A stretch of 64,000 nt of DNA, from contig NZ_VEGH01000006.1 of the NCBI RefSeq assembly GCF_007679345.1, positions 1 through 64,000 on the forward strand. Direction: 5' to 3'. This document shows positions 52,262 through 61,785 of the stretch, piece after piece (positions within the stretch are counted from its first letter, which is position 1; each line of letters starts with the position of its first letter). Source of the DNA: Cellulosimicrobium cellulans (GTDB taxonomy: Bacteria > Actinomycetota > Actinomycetes > Actinomycetales > Cellulomonadaceae). A model generated the notes under the pieces. That model ran no database searches and was not told the DNA's origin. It saw only the letters and a program-made list of their open reading frames with translations. The position numbers were made by a program, and so were the translations under genes.

Positions 52262-53929
52262 GTGACCACCCCCCGCCCCGCCGCGGTCATCGTCCTCGCC
52301 GCAGGCGAGGGCACGCGGATGCGATCCGCCACCCCCAAGGTCCTGCACACCCTCGCCGGCCGGTCCATGCTCGGGCACGCGCTCGCGGCAGCCCAGGCCC
52401 TCGAGCCGCGGCGCACCGCGGTCGTGGTCCGGCACGAGCGCGAGGCCGTCGCGGCCCACGCCCGCGAGCTCATGCCGCAGGTGCTGGTGGCCGACCAGGA
52501 CGACGTGCCGGGTACCGGCCGCGCCGTGCAGTGCGCGCTGTCCGTCCTGGACGCCGCCGCGCAGGCCGAGGCCGCGTCGGCCGGCGACCGGCCGGGGGAG
52601 GCCGGCTCGGTCTCCGGCGTGCTGGTCGAGGGTCCCGTGGTGGTGCTCGCCGGCGACATCCCGCTGCTCGACGGCGAGACCCTGGGCGAGCTGCTCGCCG
52701 CGCACGCCGCCGACGGCAACGCCGTCACCGTGCTGACCACCGAGGTCGCGGACCCCACGGGCTACGGCCGCATCCTGCGGGCCGGCCCCGACGCCCCGGA
52801 CGCCGGGGACGTCCTCGGCATCGTGGAGGAGAAGGACGCCACCGACGCCCAGCGCGCGATCGCCGAGATCAACTCCTCGGTCTACGTCTTCGATGCCGCC
52901 GTGCTGCGCGGCGCGTTCGGCCGGCTCGGCCGCGACAACGCGCAGGGCGAGGTCTACCTGACCGACGTGGTGGCGATCGCCCGCGGCGACGGCGGCCGGG
53001 TGCGGGCCCTGCGCACCGACGACCCGGTGCTCGTCGAGGGCGTCAACGACCGCGCCCAGCTCGCGGTGCTCCGCGCCGAGCTCAACCGCCGGGTGCTCGA
53101 CGGCTGGATGCGCGCGGGCGTGACCGTGGTGGACCCGGCGACCACCTGGGTGGACGTCGACGTCGAGCTCGCGCAGGACGTGACGCTGCTGCCCGGCACC
53201 CAGCTGCTCGGCGCGACCTCGGTGGCGACCGGCGCCACGATCGGCCCGGACACCACGCTGCAGGACGTCGAGGTCCACGAGGGCGCCACGGTGATCCGGA
53301 CGCACGGCTCGCTGGCCGTCGTCGGCGCCGGCGCCACCGTCGGGCCGTTCGCCTACCTGCGCCCCGGCACGGTGCTGGGCGAGCGCGGCAAGATCGGCAC
53401 GTTCGTGGAGACCAAGAACGCGGAGATCGGCGCCGGGTCCAAGGTGCCGCACCTGTCGTACGTGGGCGACGCGACGATCGGCGTGGAGACGAACATCGGG
53501 GCGGCCTCGGTGTTCGTCAACTACGACGGCGTCCGCAAGCACCGCACGACGATCGGCTCGTACGCCCGGACCGGCTCGGACAACATGTTCGTCGCCCCGG
53601 TGTCCGTCGGCGACGGCGCCTACACCGGTGCCGGCAGCGTGATCCGGCACGACGTCCCGCCGGGCGCGCTCGCCGTGAGCGCGGGTGCCCAGCGCAACAT
53701 CGAGGGCTGGGTCGCCCGCTCCCGCCCGGGCACCCCCGCGGCCGACGCCGCCGCCCGCGCCCGCGGCGACGACGCCGAGCTCTCGCCCCAGGCGCGCGCC
53801 GAGCGCGAGCGCGCCGGCCAGGCCGCCGGCCCCGCCGCCGGCGTGCACCGCACGCCACCCCCGACCCTGCCGGACCACCCGGTCCCGCTGCCCGACGCCC
53901 AGCCCAGCACGGAGGACACCGCACGATGA
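52262..53929 (+). CDS. glmU: bifunctional UDP-N-acetylglucosamine pyrophosphorylase / glucosamine-1-phosphate N-acetyltransferase
   Basis: A 555-aa enzyme making UDP-GlcNAc for peptidoglycan. The N-terminal nucleotidyltransferase has [21 protein letters not shown]. The C-terminal left-handed beta-helix has hexapeptide repeats and the acetyltransferase sequence [23 protein letters not shown], followed by [14 protein letters not shown]. An insert near 110-125 and a ~90-residue Pro/Ala/Arg-rich tail make it longer than E. coli GlmU (456 aa); both are common in actinobacteria. GTG start with GGGAG upstream. Its stop overlaps the prs ATG. Confidence 0.96.
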   Translation: MTTPRPAAVIVLAAGEGTRMRSATPKVLHTLAGRSMLGHALAAAQALEPRRTAVVVRHEREAVAAHARELMPQVLVADQDDVPGTGRAVQCALSVLDAAAQAEAASAGDRPGEAGSVSGVLVEGPVVVLAGDIPLLDGETLGELLAAHAADGNAVTVLTTEVADPTGYGRILRAGPDAPDAGDVLGIVEEKDATDAQRAIAEINSSVYVFDAAVLRGAFGRLGRDNAQGEVYLTDVVAIARGDGGRVRALRTDDPVLVEGVNDRAQLAVLRAELNRRVLDGWMRAGVTVVDPATTWVDVDVELAQDVTLLPGTQLLGATSVATGATIGPDTTLQDVEVHEGATVIRTHGSLAVVGAGATVGPFAYLRPGTVLGERGKIGTFVETKNAEIGAGSKVPHLSYVGDATIGVETNIGAASVFVNYDGVRKHRTTIGSYARTGSDNMFVAPVSVGDGAYTGAGSVIRHDVPPGALAVSAGAQRNIEGWVARSRPGTPAADAAARARGDDAELSPQARAERERAGQAAGPAAGVHRTPPPTLPDHPVPLPDAQPSTEDTAR

Positions 53930-54909
53930 CCGGGATCGTCTCGCAGGACGGTGAGAAGCGGCTCGTCCTGGTCTCGGGCCGCGCACACCCCGAGCTCGCC
54001 GCCGCCGTGGCCAAGAGCCTCGACATCGACCTCCTGCCCACCACGGCGTACGACTTCGCGAACGGCGAGATCTACGTGCGGTTCGCGGAGTCCGTCCGCG
54101 GCGCCGACGTGTTCGTGCTGCAGAGCCACGCCGCGCCGATCAACCAGTGGCTGATGGAGCAGTTCCTCATGGTCGACGCGCTCAAGCGCGCCTCGGCCAA
54201 GACCATCACCGTGATCGCGCCGTTCTACGGCTACGCCCGGCAGGACAAGAAGCACCGCGGTCGCGAGCCGATCTCGGCCCGCCTCATGGCCGACCTGTTC
54301 AAGACGGCGGGCGCGGACCGCCTGATGAGCGTCGACCTGCACGCCGCGCAGATCCAGGGCTTCTTCGACGGCCCGGTGGACCACCTGTGGGCCATGCCGA
54401 TCCTCACCGAGTACGTGCGGACGCGCGTCGACGTGCAGAACGTCACCGTCGTGTCCCCGGACGCCGGCCGCATCCGCGTCGCCGAGCTGTGGGCGCAGAA
54501 GCTCGGCGGCGGCCCGCTCGCCTTCGTGCACAAGTCGCGCGACATCCGGCAGCCGAACAAGACGGTCGCCAACCGCGTCGTCGGCGACGTCGAGGGCCGC
54601 ACCTGCGTGCTGGTCGACGACCTCATCGACACCGCGGGCACCATCACGGGCGCCGTGCGCGTCCTGAAGGAGGCCGGCGCCAAGGACGTCATCGTCGCGG
54701 CGACGCACGGCGTGCTCTCCGACCCGGCCACCGACCGCCTGCAGCAGTGCGGGGCCCGCGAGGTGATCATCACGGACACGCTGCCGATCCCGGACGAGCG
54801 CCGGTTCGACGGCCTCACGGTCCTGTCGATCGCGCCGCTCATCGCGCGCGCCATCCGCGAGGTGTTCGACGACGGCTCGGTGACCAGCCTGTTCGACGGC
54901 CAGTCCTGA
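53926..54909 (+). CDS. prs: ribose-phosphate pyrophosphokinase
   Basis: A 327-aa class I PRPP synthase that makes phosphoribosyl pyrophosphate from ribose 5-phosphate and [52 protein letters not shown], and the PRPP-binding loop [18 protein letters not shown] are all present. It begins by ATGA overlap with glmU, the standard actinobacterial glmU-prs arrangement, and is followed by a terminator hairpin. Confidence 0.97.
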   Translation: MTGIVSQDGEKRLVLVSGRAHPELAAAVAKSLDIDLLPTTAYDFANGEIYVRFAESVRGADVFVLQSHAAPINQWLMEQFLMVDALKRASAKTITVIAPFYGYARQDKKHRGREPISARLMADLFKTAGADRLMSVDLHAAQIQGFFDGPVDHLWAMPILTEYVRTRVDVQNVTVVSPDAGRIRVAELWAQKLGGGPLAFVHKSRDIRQPNKTVANRVVGDVEGRTCVLVDDLIDTAGTITGAVRVLKEAGAKDVIVAATHGVLSDPATDRLQQCGAREVIITDTLPIPDERRFDGLTVLSIAPLIARAIREVFDDGSVTSLFDGQS

Positions 54910-54943
54910 CCCGTCGCGCGCCGGCCACCGCCGCGCGACGTCC

Positions 54944-54979
54944 GAGGCCCGCTCGCCCCGCGCCGGGGGAGCGGGCCTC
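54944..54979 (+). terminator. terminator after prs
   Basis: GAGGCCCGCTC (54944-54954) pairs with GAGCGGGCCTC (54969-54979), extended by CCCC/GGGG inside. It lies 35 nt after the prs stop. Confidence 0.8.
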
Positions 54980-55049
54980 GGCGCGTCCGGGGGCGTGCGC
55001 GGGGCGCGGGGTGCTGCCGGCCCGGTTTCGTGCGGGGCGCGTGCCCGGG

Positions 55050-55055
55050 TAAGAT
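55050..55055 (+). promoter_or_regulatory. rplY promoter -10 candidate and long leader
   Basis: TAAGAT in CGGGTAAGATCG is the most A/T-rich spot in the 307-bp gap between prs and rplY. It would give a leader of about 155 nt before the GTG start. No recognised leader motif could be assigned by eye. Confidence 0.4.
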
Positions 55056-55216
55056 CGACCAGTTGCCTCGGCGAGGGATGTCGGACGGTCACCGGAGAGA
55101 ACCGGGTCCGCCGGTCCGTGATCGACAGGGTGGAACGCCTCCGCGTGCCCGTCCCGCGCCCCGCGTCGAGGCCACCACCGCTCGCCATCGCCCTTCTCAG
55201 CGCCCCAGGAGTCACC

Positions 55217-55816
55217 GTGTCCGAGATCAAGCTCGCCGCCACCGCCCGCACCGAGTTCGGCAAGGGCGCCGCGCGCCGCCTGCGCCGTGCGCACCAGATC
55301 CCCGCCGTCCTGTACGGGCACGGCACCGAGCCGGTGCACGTCGCCCTGCCGGGCCACGAGACGATGCTCGCGGTCAAGGGCGCGGCGAACGCGCTGTTCG
55401 AGATCCAGCTCGACGGCAAGCCGGTCCTGGCCCTGGCCAAGGACGTCCAGCGCGACCCGGTCAAGAACGTCATCGAGCACGTCGACCTGCTGATCGTCCG
55501 CCGCGGCGAGAAGGTCACCGTCGAGGTGCCCGTGACGGTCGTGGGCGAGTCGGCCCCCGGCACCATCCACATCGTCGAGACCCAGACGCTGACCCTCGAG
55601 GCCGAGGCCACGCACCTGCCCGAGCACGTCGAGGTCTCCATCGAGGGCCTCGAGGCCGGCACCGCGCTGACCGCCGGCGGGCTGACCCTGCCGAAGGGCT
55701 CCGTGCTCGAGGGCGACGCCGAGCAGGTCATCGTGACCGTCACGGTCCCGAGCGTCTCCGCCGAGGACCGCGCCGCGGACGAGGCCGAGGCCGCCGAGGC
55801 CGCCGCCGCGGAGTGA
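55217..55816 (+). CDS. rplY: 50S ribosomal protein L25 (CTC form)
   Basis: A 199-aa L25 with the 5S-rRNA-binding N-terminal domain (LAATARTEFGKGAARRLRRAHQIPAVLYGHG) and the C-terminal TL5/CTC beta domain (VPVTVVGESAPGTIHIVETQTL, then GLTLPKGSVLEGDAEQVIVTV). It ends in an acidic Glu/Ala tail of ~20 residues typical of actinobacterial CTC proteins. GTG start in CACCGTGTCC with CAGGAG upstream. It precedes pth, the usual order. Confidence 0.96.
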   Translation: MSEIKLAATARTEFGKGAARRLRRAHQIPAVLYGHGTEPVHVALPGHETMLAVKGAANALFEIQLDGKPVLALAKDVQRDPVKNVIEHVDLLIVRRGEKVTVEVPVTVVGESAPGTIHIVETQTLTLEAEATHLPEHVEVSIEGLEAGTALTAGGLTLPKGSVLEGDAEQVIVTVTVPSVSAEDRAADEAEAAEAAAAE

Positions 55817-55924
55817 CCCGCACGGCGCGCCGGGTGCGCGCCGACGCCGTCCGGACGCCCGGTACCGTGAGGTGCCGGGCGTCCGGCGTTCCATGAGGTG
55901 GACGACGGAGGGAGTGGCGCCGCG

Positions 55925-56542
55925 ATGAGCGACGTCTGGCTGGTGGTCGGGCTGGGGAACCCCGGGCCGCAGTACGCCGGCAACCGGCACAACGTCGGGC
56001 AGATGGTGCTCGACGAGCTCGCGCGGCGTGCGCAGGCGTCGTTCGGGTCGAAGGGCGGCGTGCTGTCCCGGCGCCCGCAGGCCGCGACCGCGGAGGTCCG
56101 GATCGGCACCCTGCCCGGCGGCGCGCCGGGTCCGCGGGCCGTGCTCGCGAAGCCGACCACGTACATGAACACGTCCGGCGGCCCGGTGGCCGCGCTCGCG
56201 CGGTACTACGACGTGCCGCCCGAGCGCGTGGTCATGGTGCACGACGAGCTCGACATCCCGTTCGGGGAGATCAAGCTGAAGATCGGCGGCGGCGAGGGCG
56301 GCCACAACGGCCTGCGCGACACCACCAAGGCGCTCGGCACCAAGGACTACCTGCGGGTGCGCGTCGGCATCGGCCGGCCCCCGGGGCGGATGGACGCGGC
56401 CGACTTCGTGCTGCGGGACTTCGCCAAGCCGGAGCTCAAGGAGCTGCCGCTGCTGCTGGACGACGCGGCCGACGCCGTCGAGCTGCTCGTGACCGAGGGC
56501 CTGGAGCGCGCGCAGCTCCGGTTCCACACCCGCACCGCGTAG
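55925..56542 (+). CDS. pth: peptidyl-tRNA hydrolase
   Basis: A 205-aa enzyme that recycles peptidyl-tRNA by cleaving the ester bond. [21 protein letters not shown] holds the catalytic His22, followed by [26 protein letters not shown] and the [12 protein letters not shown] loop. ATG 55925 ([10 protein letters not shown]) is chosen over an upstream in-frame ATG because the family begins there. A 15-bp hairpin terminates transcription just downstream. Confidence 0.96.
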   Translation: MSDVWLVVGLGNPGPQYAGNRHNVGQMVLDELARRAQASFGSKGGVLSRRPQAATAEVRIGTLPGGAPGPRAVLAKPTTYMNTSGGPVAALARYYDVPPERVVMVHDELDIPFGEIKLKIGGGEGGHNGLRDTTKALGTKDYLRVRVGIGRPPGRMDAADFVLRDFAKPELKELPLLLDDAADAVELLVTEGLERAQLRFHTRTA

Positions 56543-56564
56543 CGCCGCCGGCACCGCACGCGAC

Positions 56565-56598
56565 AGAGGCCGCCACCCCGCCGGGGGTGGCGGCCTCT
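56565..56598 (+). terminator. terminator after pth
   Basis: AGAGGCCGCCACCCC (56565-56579) and GGGGTGGCGGCCTCT (56584-56598) form a 15-bp perfect stem with a 4-nt loop, 22 nt after the pth stop. Confidence 0.88.
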
Positions 56599-56625
56599 CG
56601 CGCGTCCCGGCGGGCGCGGCGCCGA

Positions 56626-56688
56626 GGGGGTACTCGACGCGTCGAGCGAGTAGTCGCCGACTACTCGCTCGACGCGTCGGGTACCCCC
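56626..56688. repeat. 63-bp near-perfect palindrome
   Basis: Arms 56626-56656 and 56658-56688 are complementary over 31 bp with a single wobble-type mismatch and a one-base centre. Each arm contains the nested perfect palindrome TCGACGCGTCGA (or its one-base variant) and the word ACTACTCG/CGAGTAGT. It lies between the pth terminator and the polysaccharide operon. It is too symmetrical and too long for a simple terminator. Confidence 0.9.
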
Positions 56689-57045
56689 TGGGCGAGGGCG
56701 CCGCGGGTGCGGGCGAGGGCGCGCCGCGGGTGCCCCGGCGACGGGCCGCGCGGCGGTGCCCCGTCCGGCGGCCGGGTGAAAGGGGACGGCCCGCGCCCTC
56801 GCGGCCCCCGGGGAGGGGGTCTGGGACGGCGCCGCGTCGGTGCTGGTCACGGGCCTTCGCCCAGGTCACCGGTACCCGCCGCGGGTACCCCTGGAGAGGG
56901 CTGTCGGGGTGCGTTCGTGCACGTCAGAGCGATGCCGATCGCCCAAATGGGTGTGAAAGGGGTGAAAACGGACACATAGGGCGGACTGGGGCAAACCCGC
57001 TGATATAGCCTCAAGTCACACCAAAGCCGCCCTGGGGGATCCGAC
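56689..57045. other. upstream region of the polysaccharide operon
   Basis: No gene is seen. The first part contains a ~22-bp direct repeat (GGCGAGGGCG...CGCGGGTGC, twice near 56690-56735). From about 56940 the sequence turns A/T-rich, with GGGTGTGAAA and GGGTGAAAAC in tandem near 56949-56970 and a TATAGC -10 candidate near 57003-57008, about 40 nt before the sugar-transferase ATG. Confidence 0.5.
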
Positions 57046-58689
57046 ATGAGTCTGCTCGACGATCACGACGTCTCGCGCTCCCCGCAGCGCGACGTCGCGG
57101 CCCCGGGCACGGCGGCACCGAGCGGCACGGCGGTTCCCACGGGGTCCGTCGAGCGCCCCGCGGAGCAGCCTGCCACGGGCCAGCCCGCCGCCGAGCGCGC
57201 CGCGGCCGACCACGCCGCCGAGCGCCGCCGCGACACCCGCGGCCCCCGGCTGTCCTGGGCCTCGGACCGCCCGTTCCACGAGCCGCTCGGCCACGCCGCG
57301 CCCTCGGGCTGGCGCGGCTCGCACGCCGCGTACCAGGTCGAGACCCTGGCCCGGGACGTCGTGCTGGCCACCTGCGTGCCCACCCTGCTGCTGTTCCTCA
57401 TGCACGGGGTGACGCTGCTGCAGCTGTCCTGGGGCCTGATGATCGGGCTGGTGTACGTCGCGTTCGTCGCGGTGGAGCGGGGCTACGACCGCCAGGTGAT
57501 CGGCGACGGGCACCAGGAGTTCGAGGCGGTGATCCGCGGCGGCGTGCTGACCGCGGCCGCGCTGGCGGTGTTCGCGGTCGGCGCCGACGTGGACGTGCCC
57601 CGCACGATCGTGTTCCTCGCGCTCCCGGTGGTCGCGGTGCTGCTGCTCGGCGCCCGCCACCTGGCGCGCCGCTCGCTGCACAAGCGCCGGGCGCAGGGCG
57701 AGTCGATGCGCCGCACCCTCGTGGTGGGCGACGCGTCCTCGATCACCCACGTGGTCGACGACCTCAGCGGCCTGCCGCAGTACGGGTACAACATCGCCGG
57801 CGTGTGCGTGCCGTCCTTCGACGGCCCGCTGCCCGCGCTGGGCGTCCCGGTGCTCGGCACGGTGTCGGACGTGGTGCAGGTGGCGGTGGACGGCGAGTTC
57901 GACGTCGTGATCGTCACCGGCTCGGAGCTCTCCGGGCAGGCGCTGCGCCGGCTGTCCTGGGCGCTGCAGCGCACCGACACCGAGCTCGTCGTCGCCCCGG
58001 GCATCGTCGAGGTGTTCGGCCCGCGCGTCACGCTCGAGCCGACCGCCGGCCTGTCCCTCATCCACGTGAACGCCGCGGAGTCCCGCCGGTCCCGGATCCT
58101 CGCCAAGCGGGCGTTCGACACGGCGTTCGCGCTCGGCGCCCTGATCCTGCTGTCGCCGGTGCTGGCCGTCACGGCCGTCGCCGTGAAGCTCACCAGCCCC
58201 GGCCCGGTGCTGTTCAAGCAGACCCGGGTCGGCAAGGAGGGGCGCGAGTTCTCCATGCTGAAGTTCCGCAGCATGGTGGTCGACGCCGAGGAGCGGCTGG
58301 CCGCGCTGCGCGCCGCGAACGAGGCCGACGGCCCGCTGTTCAAGATGGACCGGGACCCGCGGATCACCCGGATCGGCCACTTCCTGCGCAAGCACTCGCT
58401 GGACGAGCTCCCGCAGCTGATCAACGTGGTCAAGGGCGAGATGGCACTGGTCGGGCCCCGCCCGCCGCTGCCGTACGAGGTCGCCCAGTACCGGGAGTCC
58501 GCCCGCCGCCGCCTGCTCGTGAAGCCGGGCCTGACCGGCCTGTGGCAGATCAGCGGCCGTGCCGACCTCGCGTGGGAGGAGGCGGTGAAGCTGGACCTGC
58601 GCTACGTGGAGAACTGGTCCATCGCCTTCGACCTGATGATCCTGTGGCGCACCGTGCACGTCGTCGTGAGCGGCCATGGCGGGCGGTGA
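57046..58689 (+). CDS. polyprenyl glycosylphosphotransferase (exopolysaccharide initiating sugar transferase)
   Basis: A 547-aa membrane enzyme that starts a polysaccharide repeat unit by moving a sugar phosphate onto undecaprenyl phosphate. After a ~90-residue disordered tail come four helices (~105-205), a CoA-binding-like domain (TLVVGDASSITHVVDDLSGL), a fifth helix (FDTAFALGALILLSPVLAVTAVAV) and the catalytic bacterial sugar transferase domain: LFKQTRVGKEGREFSMLKFRSM, DPRITRIGHFLRKHSLDELPQLINVVKGEM, LVGPRPPLP and KPGLTGLWQISGR. It heads an operon of two glycosyltransferases and a chain-length/kinase-like protein. Its 3' end overlaps the next gene by 14 nt. Confidence 0.94.
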   Translation: MSLLDDHDVSRSPQRDVAAPGTAAPSGTAVPTGSVERPAEQPATGQPAAERAAADHAAERRRDTRGPRLSWASDRPFHEPLGHAAPSGWRGSHAAYQVETLARDVVLATCVPTLLLFLMHGVTLLQLSWGLMIGLVYVAFVAVERGYDRQVIGDGHQEFEAVIRGGVLTAAALAVFAVGADVDVPRTIVFLALPVVAVLLLGARHLARRSLHKRRAQGESMRRTLVVGDASSITHVVDDLSGLPQYGYNIAGVCVPSFDGPLPALGVPVLGTVSDVVQVAVDGEFDVVIVTGSELSGQALRRLSWALQRTDTELVVAPGIVEVFGPRVTLEPTAGLSLIHVNAAESRRSRILAKRAFDTAFALGALILLSPVLAVTAVAVKLTSPGPVLFKQTRVGKEGREFSMLKFRSMVVDAEERLAALRAANEADGPLFKMDRDPRITRIGHFLRKHSLDELPQLINVVKGEMALVGPRPPLPYEVAQYRESARRRLLVKPGLTGLWQISGRADLAWEEAVKLDLRYVENWSIAFDLMILWRTVHVVVSGHGGR

Positions 58690-59878
58690 CGGGGCGGTCG
58701 CGCTGGCGCACGACTACGCCACGCAGCGCGGCGGGGCGGAGCGCGTCGCGCTGGTGATGGCGGACGCGTTCCCCGGGGCCCCCCTCTACACGACGCTCTA
58801 CGACCCGGACGGCACGTTCCCCGAGTTCGGGGCGCTCGACGTCCGCACCAGCCCGCTGGACCGGGTCGGCGTGCTGCGCCGGCACCACCGGCTGGCGCTG
58901 CCCCTGCTGGCCCCGGCCGTGGGCGCGACGCCGATCGACGCGGAGGTGCTGCTCGCCTCGTCGACCGGCTGGGCGCACGGCTTCCCGACCACGGGGCGCA
59001 AGGTCGTCTACTGCCACGCCCCGGCGCGCTGGCTCTACCAGTCGGACCGGTACCTCGGCCCGGCGCGCGGTGGCGCGGGCGATGCCCCGGGCGGCGGGGC
59101 CCAGCGCAGGCTCGCGGCCGCGGCCCTCGGGCTGCTCGCCCCGGCCCTGCGTGCGTGGGACCGCCGCGCGGCGGGCACCGCGGACCGGTACCTGGCCAAC
59201 TCGACCGTCACCGCGCGGGCGATCCGCGAGGTGTACGGGATCGAGGCGGAGATCGTGCCGCCGCCGCCCGCCATGCTGCCCGGCGGCCCGGAGACGCGGG
59301 TCGACGGCGTCGAGCCCGGCTTCCTGCTCTGCGTGGCGCGGCTGCTGCCGTACAAGAACGTGGACGTCGTCGTCGAGGCCGTGCGGCGCACCCCGGGTGC
59401 CCGGCTGGTCGTGGTCGGCGACGGCCCCGAGCGTGCCGCGCTCGAGCACCGGGTGCGCGACCTGCCCCGCGTGCACCTGGCGGGACGCGTGGACGACGCC
59501 CGGCTCCGCTGGCTGTACCGGAACAGCGCGGCCCTGGTCGCCGCCTCGTACGAGGACTACGGCCTGTCCCCGCTGGAGGCCGCCGCCTTCGGCCGCCCGT
59601 CCGTCGTGCTGCGCGACGGCGGGTACCTCGACACCGTCCGCGACGGCGTCACCGGGGAGTTCTTCGACGCCCCCGACCCCGACCTGGTGGCCGAGGCCGC
59701 CGGGCGCGCGCTGGCCCGCACGTGGGACCCCACGGTGCTGACCGCGCACGCCGACGACTTCGCCGCCGAGCGGTTCGTCGAGCGGCTGCACCGCGTCGTG
59801 CGCGAGGAGCGCGCGGCCGGCCGGCCCGACGGCCCCGCCCGGCTCGACCCCGTCCCGACCGAGAGGCGCTCCCGATGA
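58676..59878 (+). CDS. glycosyltransferase family 4-like protein
   Basis: A 400-aa GT-B fold enzyme. The N-terminal acceptor domain begins ALAHDYATQRGGAERVALVMADAF with the GGAE acceptor loop, and KVVYCHAPARWLYQ is typical of exopolysaccharide mannosyl- or glucosyltransferases. The donor domain has LLCVARLLPYKNVDVVVEAV, and the nucleotide-sugar EX7E site lies in AASYEDYGLSPLEAAAFGRPSV. It probably adds a sugar to the lipid-linked repeat unit in the cytosol. ATG start within the previous gene; its stop overlaps the next ATG. Confidence 0.9.
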   Translation: MAGGDGAVALAHDYATQRGGAERVALVMADAFPGAPLYTTLYDPDGTFPEFGALDVRTSPLDRVGVLRRHHRLALPLLAPAVGATPIDAEVLLASSTGWAHGFPTTGRKVVYCHAPARWLYQSDRYLGPARGGAGDAPGGGAQRRLAAAALGLLAPALRAWDRRAAGTADRYLANSTVTARAIREVYGIEAEIVPPPPAMLPGGPETRVDGVEPGFLLCVARLLPYKNVDVVVEAVRRTPGARLVVVGDGPERAALEHRVRDLPRVHLAGRVDDARLRWLYRNSAALVAASYEDYGLSPLEAAAFGRPSVVLRDGGYLDTVRDGVTGEFFDAPDPDLVAEAAGRALARTWDPTVLTAHADDFAAERFVERLHRVVREERAAGRPDGPARLDPVPTERRSR

Positions 59879-61785
59879 CCCTGCAGGACATGTTCCGGAC
59901 CATCTGGTTCGGCAAGTGGCTGGTGCTGGTGTCCGTGCTCGCCGCCCTCGGCGGCGCGTACCTCTACGTCTCCCGGCAGGAGCCCCAGTACGCCAGCACG
60001 GCGACGGTGCAGATCGTCGACGCCGAGACGCTCGCCGCCGCCGGTGTGCGGCTGGAGAGCGACCCGAGCCTGGTGACCAGCGACTCCGTGACCGCGGCCG
60101 CCGCGAAGGAGCTCGGCGACCCGGGCCTGGCCGACGGGCTCGCCGCGTCGTCCACCGCCGAGTACGCGACTGACAGCCCGAGCAACGTCATCATCACCGA
60201 GACCGGCCCCGACGCGGACGCCACGGTCGACCGGGCCAACGCGATCGCGAAGGCCTACGTCGCCGCGCTCCAGGCGCAGTTCGACGACGACCTCGCGGCG
60301 ATGCAGGAGCGGCTGAGCAACCTCGCGACCAGCATCGACCAGCAGCAGAAGGCGATCACGGACGCCCGGCGCGCCGCCGCGGCGGCCACGTCGGCGACGA
60401 ACCCGAACGCCCAGGTGGACCCGGTCGACGGCCTGCTGGAGGCGCAGTACTCGACCACGATGGACCAGTACCAGACGCTGTCCGGCCAGCTCACCCAGGC
60501 CCAGCTGCTCGCCTCCCCGGCCACGATCCTGCAGAACGCCGTCGGCAGCGCCCTGGTGAGCCTCCCGGGCAGCCTCGTGTACCTGATCGCCGGCCTCGCG
60601 GGTCTGCTCGTCGGCATCGGCCTCGCGGTCGTCCGCCGCGGCCTGGACACCAAGGTGCGCACCTCGGGCCAGGCCCGCCGGTCCGCCGGCGCCCCGGTGC
60701 TCGCGCGGCTGTCGGGCACCGGCGCCGCCCTGAAGTCGGCCGAGACCGAGGGCACGCTGCCCGTCGCCCGGCGCGAGGCCACCGCCTACACCCGGTCGAT
60801 CCGCGAGCTGCGCACCGCCCTGCAGGCGGCGGTCGAGAACGAGTCCGGCAGCGCCGTGATCGTCGTGACCGCGGCCGACGTCGAGACCCCGCGGTCGTTC
60901 CTGGCCGCGAACCTGGCGGCGTCCTGGGCGCTGTCCGGCCGGAGCGTCGTCGTCCTGTCCGGCGACCTGCGCCAGCCGCGGCTCAACGCCCTGCTGCCCG
61001 CCGACGCCGACGCGCCCGTGCGCCCCGGCCGGGGCGGCGGCCGCGCCCGCACGGCGGTGGTGCCGACCGCGATCCCGCACCTGGCGGTGCACCCCGCGCT
61101 GCAGACCGAGCTCGACCCGGCCGACTTCCTCGCCTCCGCCGACGTGCGGGCCCTGGTCGAGCAGCTGCGGGCGACCGCGGACGTCGTCATCATCGACGCC
61201 CCGCCCATGCTGGTCGCGGCCGACGCGACCATCCTCGGCTCCTACGCCGACGGCGTGCTGCTCGCGGTGACGCTGGGCCACACCCACGTCGGCGCGGTCG
61301 AGGAGTCCGCCGAGCGCCTGCGCGCCGCGAACGCCGCGCTGCTCGGCCTGTCGGTCGACGGCACCACGGAGCGCAGCGAGGCGACCTACGCGGCGACCTA
61401 CGCCTTCGCCGGGGCCGAGGAGGTCCCCCAGGAGCCGGCGCAGGACGCCGAGGGCGACCGGGCCGGGGACGACCGGGCCGCGGACGACCGGGCGGCGGAC
61501 GACCGGGCCGCGGACGACCGGGCCGCGGACGCGCCGGCGGAGGACGCCGCGACCGGCGGGGAGCCGGCGGACGGCGCTCAGACCCCCGCCGACCGCGACG
61601 CGACCCCGGCCGCGGACGCGCCGGCGGACGCGGAGTCCGAGGTGCCCGCGCCCCGCGCCGACGGCCAGCACCGCGCGGCCGACCGGCCGGCCGAGGCCGC
61701 CGAGGCCTCCCCGGACGAGCCGGCGGACGACGCCGCCGCCCGGTCCGGGGAGGACCGCGCGCCGGTCGCCGCCGAGTCGAAGTGA
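59875..61785 (+). CDS. Wzz/BY-kinase-like polysaccharide protein with degenerate Walker A
   Basis: A 636-aa protein. Residues 1-255 are a Wzz-type chain-length domain: helix ~14-32, an extracytoplasmic coiled region, second helix ~231-253. Residues 300-490 resemble the tyrosine-kinase ATPase of CapB/CpsD, but the Walker A site reads TAADVETPRS (332-341) and lacks the Lys-Ser/Thr pair. Walker A-prime keeps Asp364 (LSGDLRQP) and Walker B is intact (VVIIDAPP, 437-444). The Tyr cluster common at BY-kinase C-termini is absent; instead there is a ~125-residue acidic disordered tail with DDRAA repeated (529-552). It probably regulates polymer length without kinase activity. Confidence 0.85.
   Translation: MTLQDMFRTIWFGKWLVLVSVLAALGGAYLYVSRQEPQYASTATVQIVDAETLAAAGVRLESDPSLVTSDSVTAAAAKELGDPGLADGLAASSTAEYATDSPSNVIITETGPDADATVDRANAIAKAYVAALQAQFDDDLAAMQERLSNLATSIDQQQKAITDARRAAAAATSATNPNAQVDPVDGLLEAQYSTTMDQYQTLSGQLTQAQLLASPATILQNAVGSALVSLPGSLVYLIAGLAGLLVGIGLAVVRRGLDTKVRTSGQARRSAGAPVLARLSGTGAALKSAETEGTLPVARREATAYTRSIRELRTALQAAVENESGSAVIVVTAADVETPRSFLAANLAASWALSGRSVVVLSGDLRQPRLNALLPADADAPVRPGRGGGRARTAVVPTAIPHLAVHPALQTELDPADFLASADVRALVEQLRATADVVIIDAPPMLVAADATILGSYADGVLLAVTLGHTHVGAVEESAERLRAANAALLGLSVDGTTERSEATYAATYAFAGAEEVPQEPAQDAEGDRAGDDRAADDRAADDRAADDRAADAPAEDAATGGEPADGAQTPADRDATPAADAPADAESEVPAPRADGQHRAADRPAEAAEASPDEPADDAAARSGEDRAPVAAESK
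61467..61535 (+). repeat. 15-bp coding tandem repeat
   Basis: GACGACCGGGCCGCG is repeated about four times, encoding DDRAA units in the C-terminal tail of the Wzz/BY-kinase-like protein. Unit number may vary between strains. Confidence 0.7.

Noticed and set aside
55030..55896. Plus-strand frame overlapping rplY
   Set aside because: Out-of-frame Arg/Pro/Gly-rich translation of rplY with no family resemblance.
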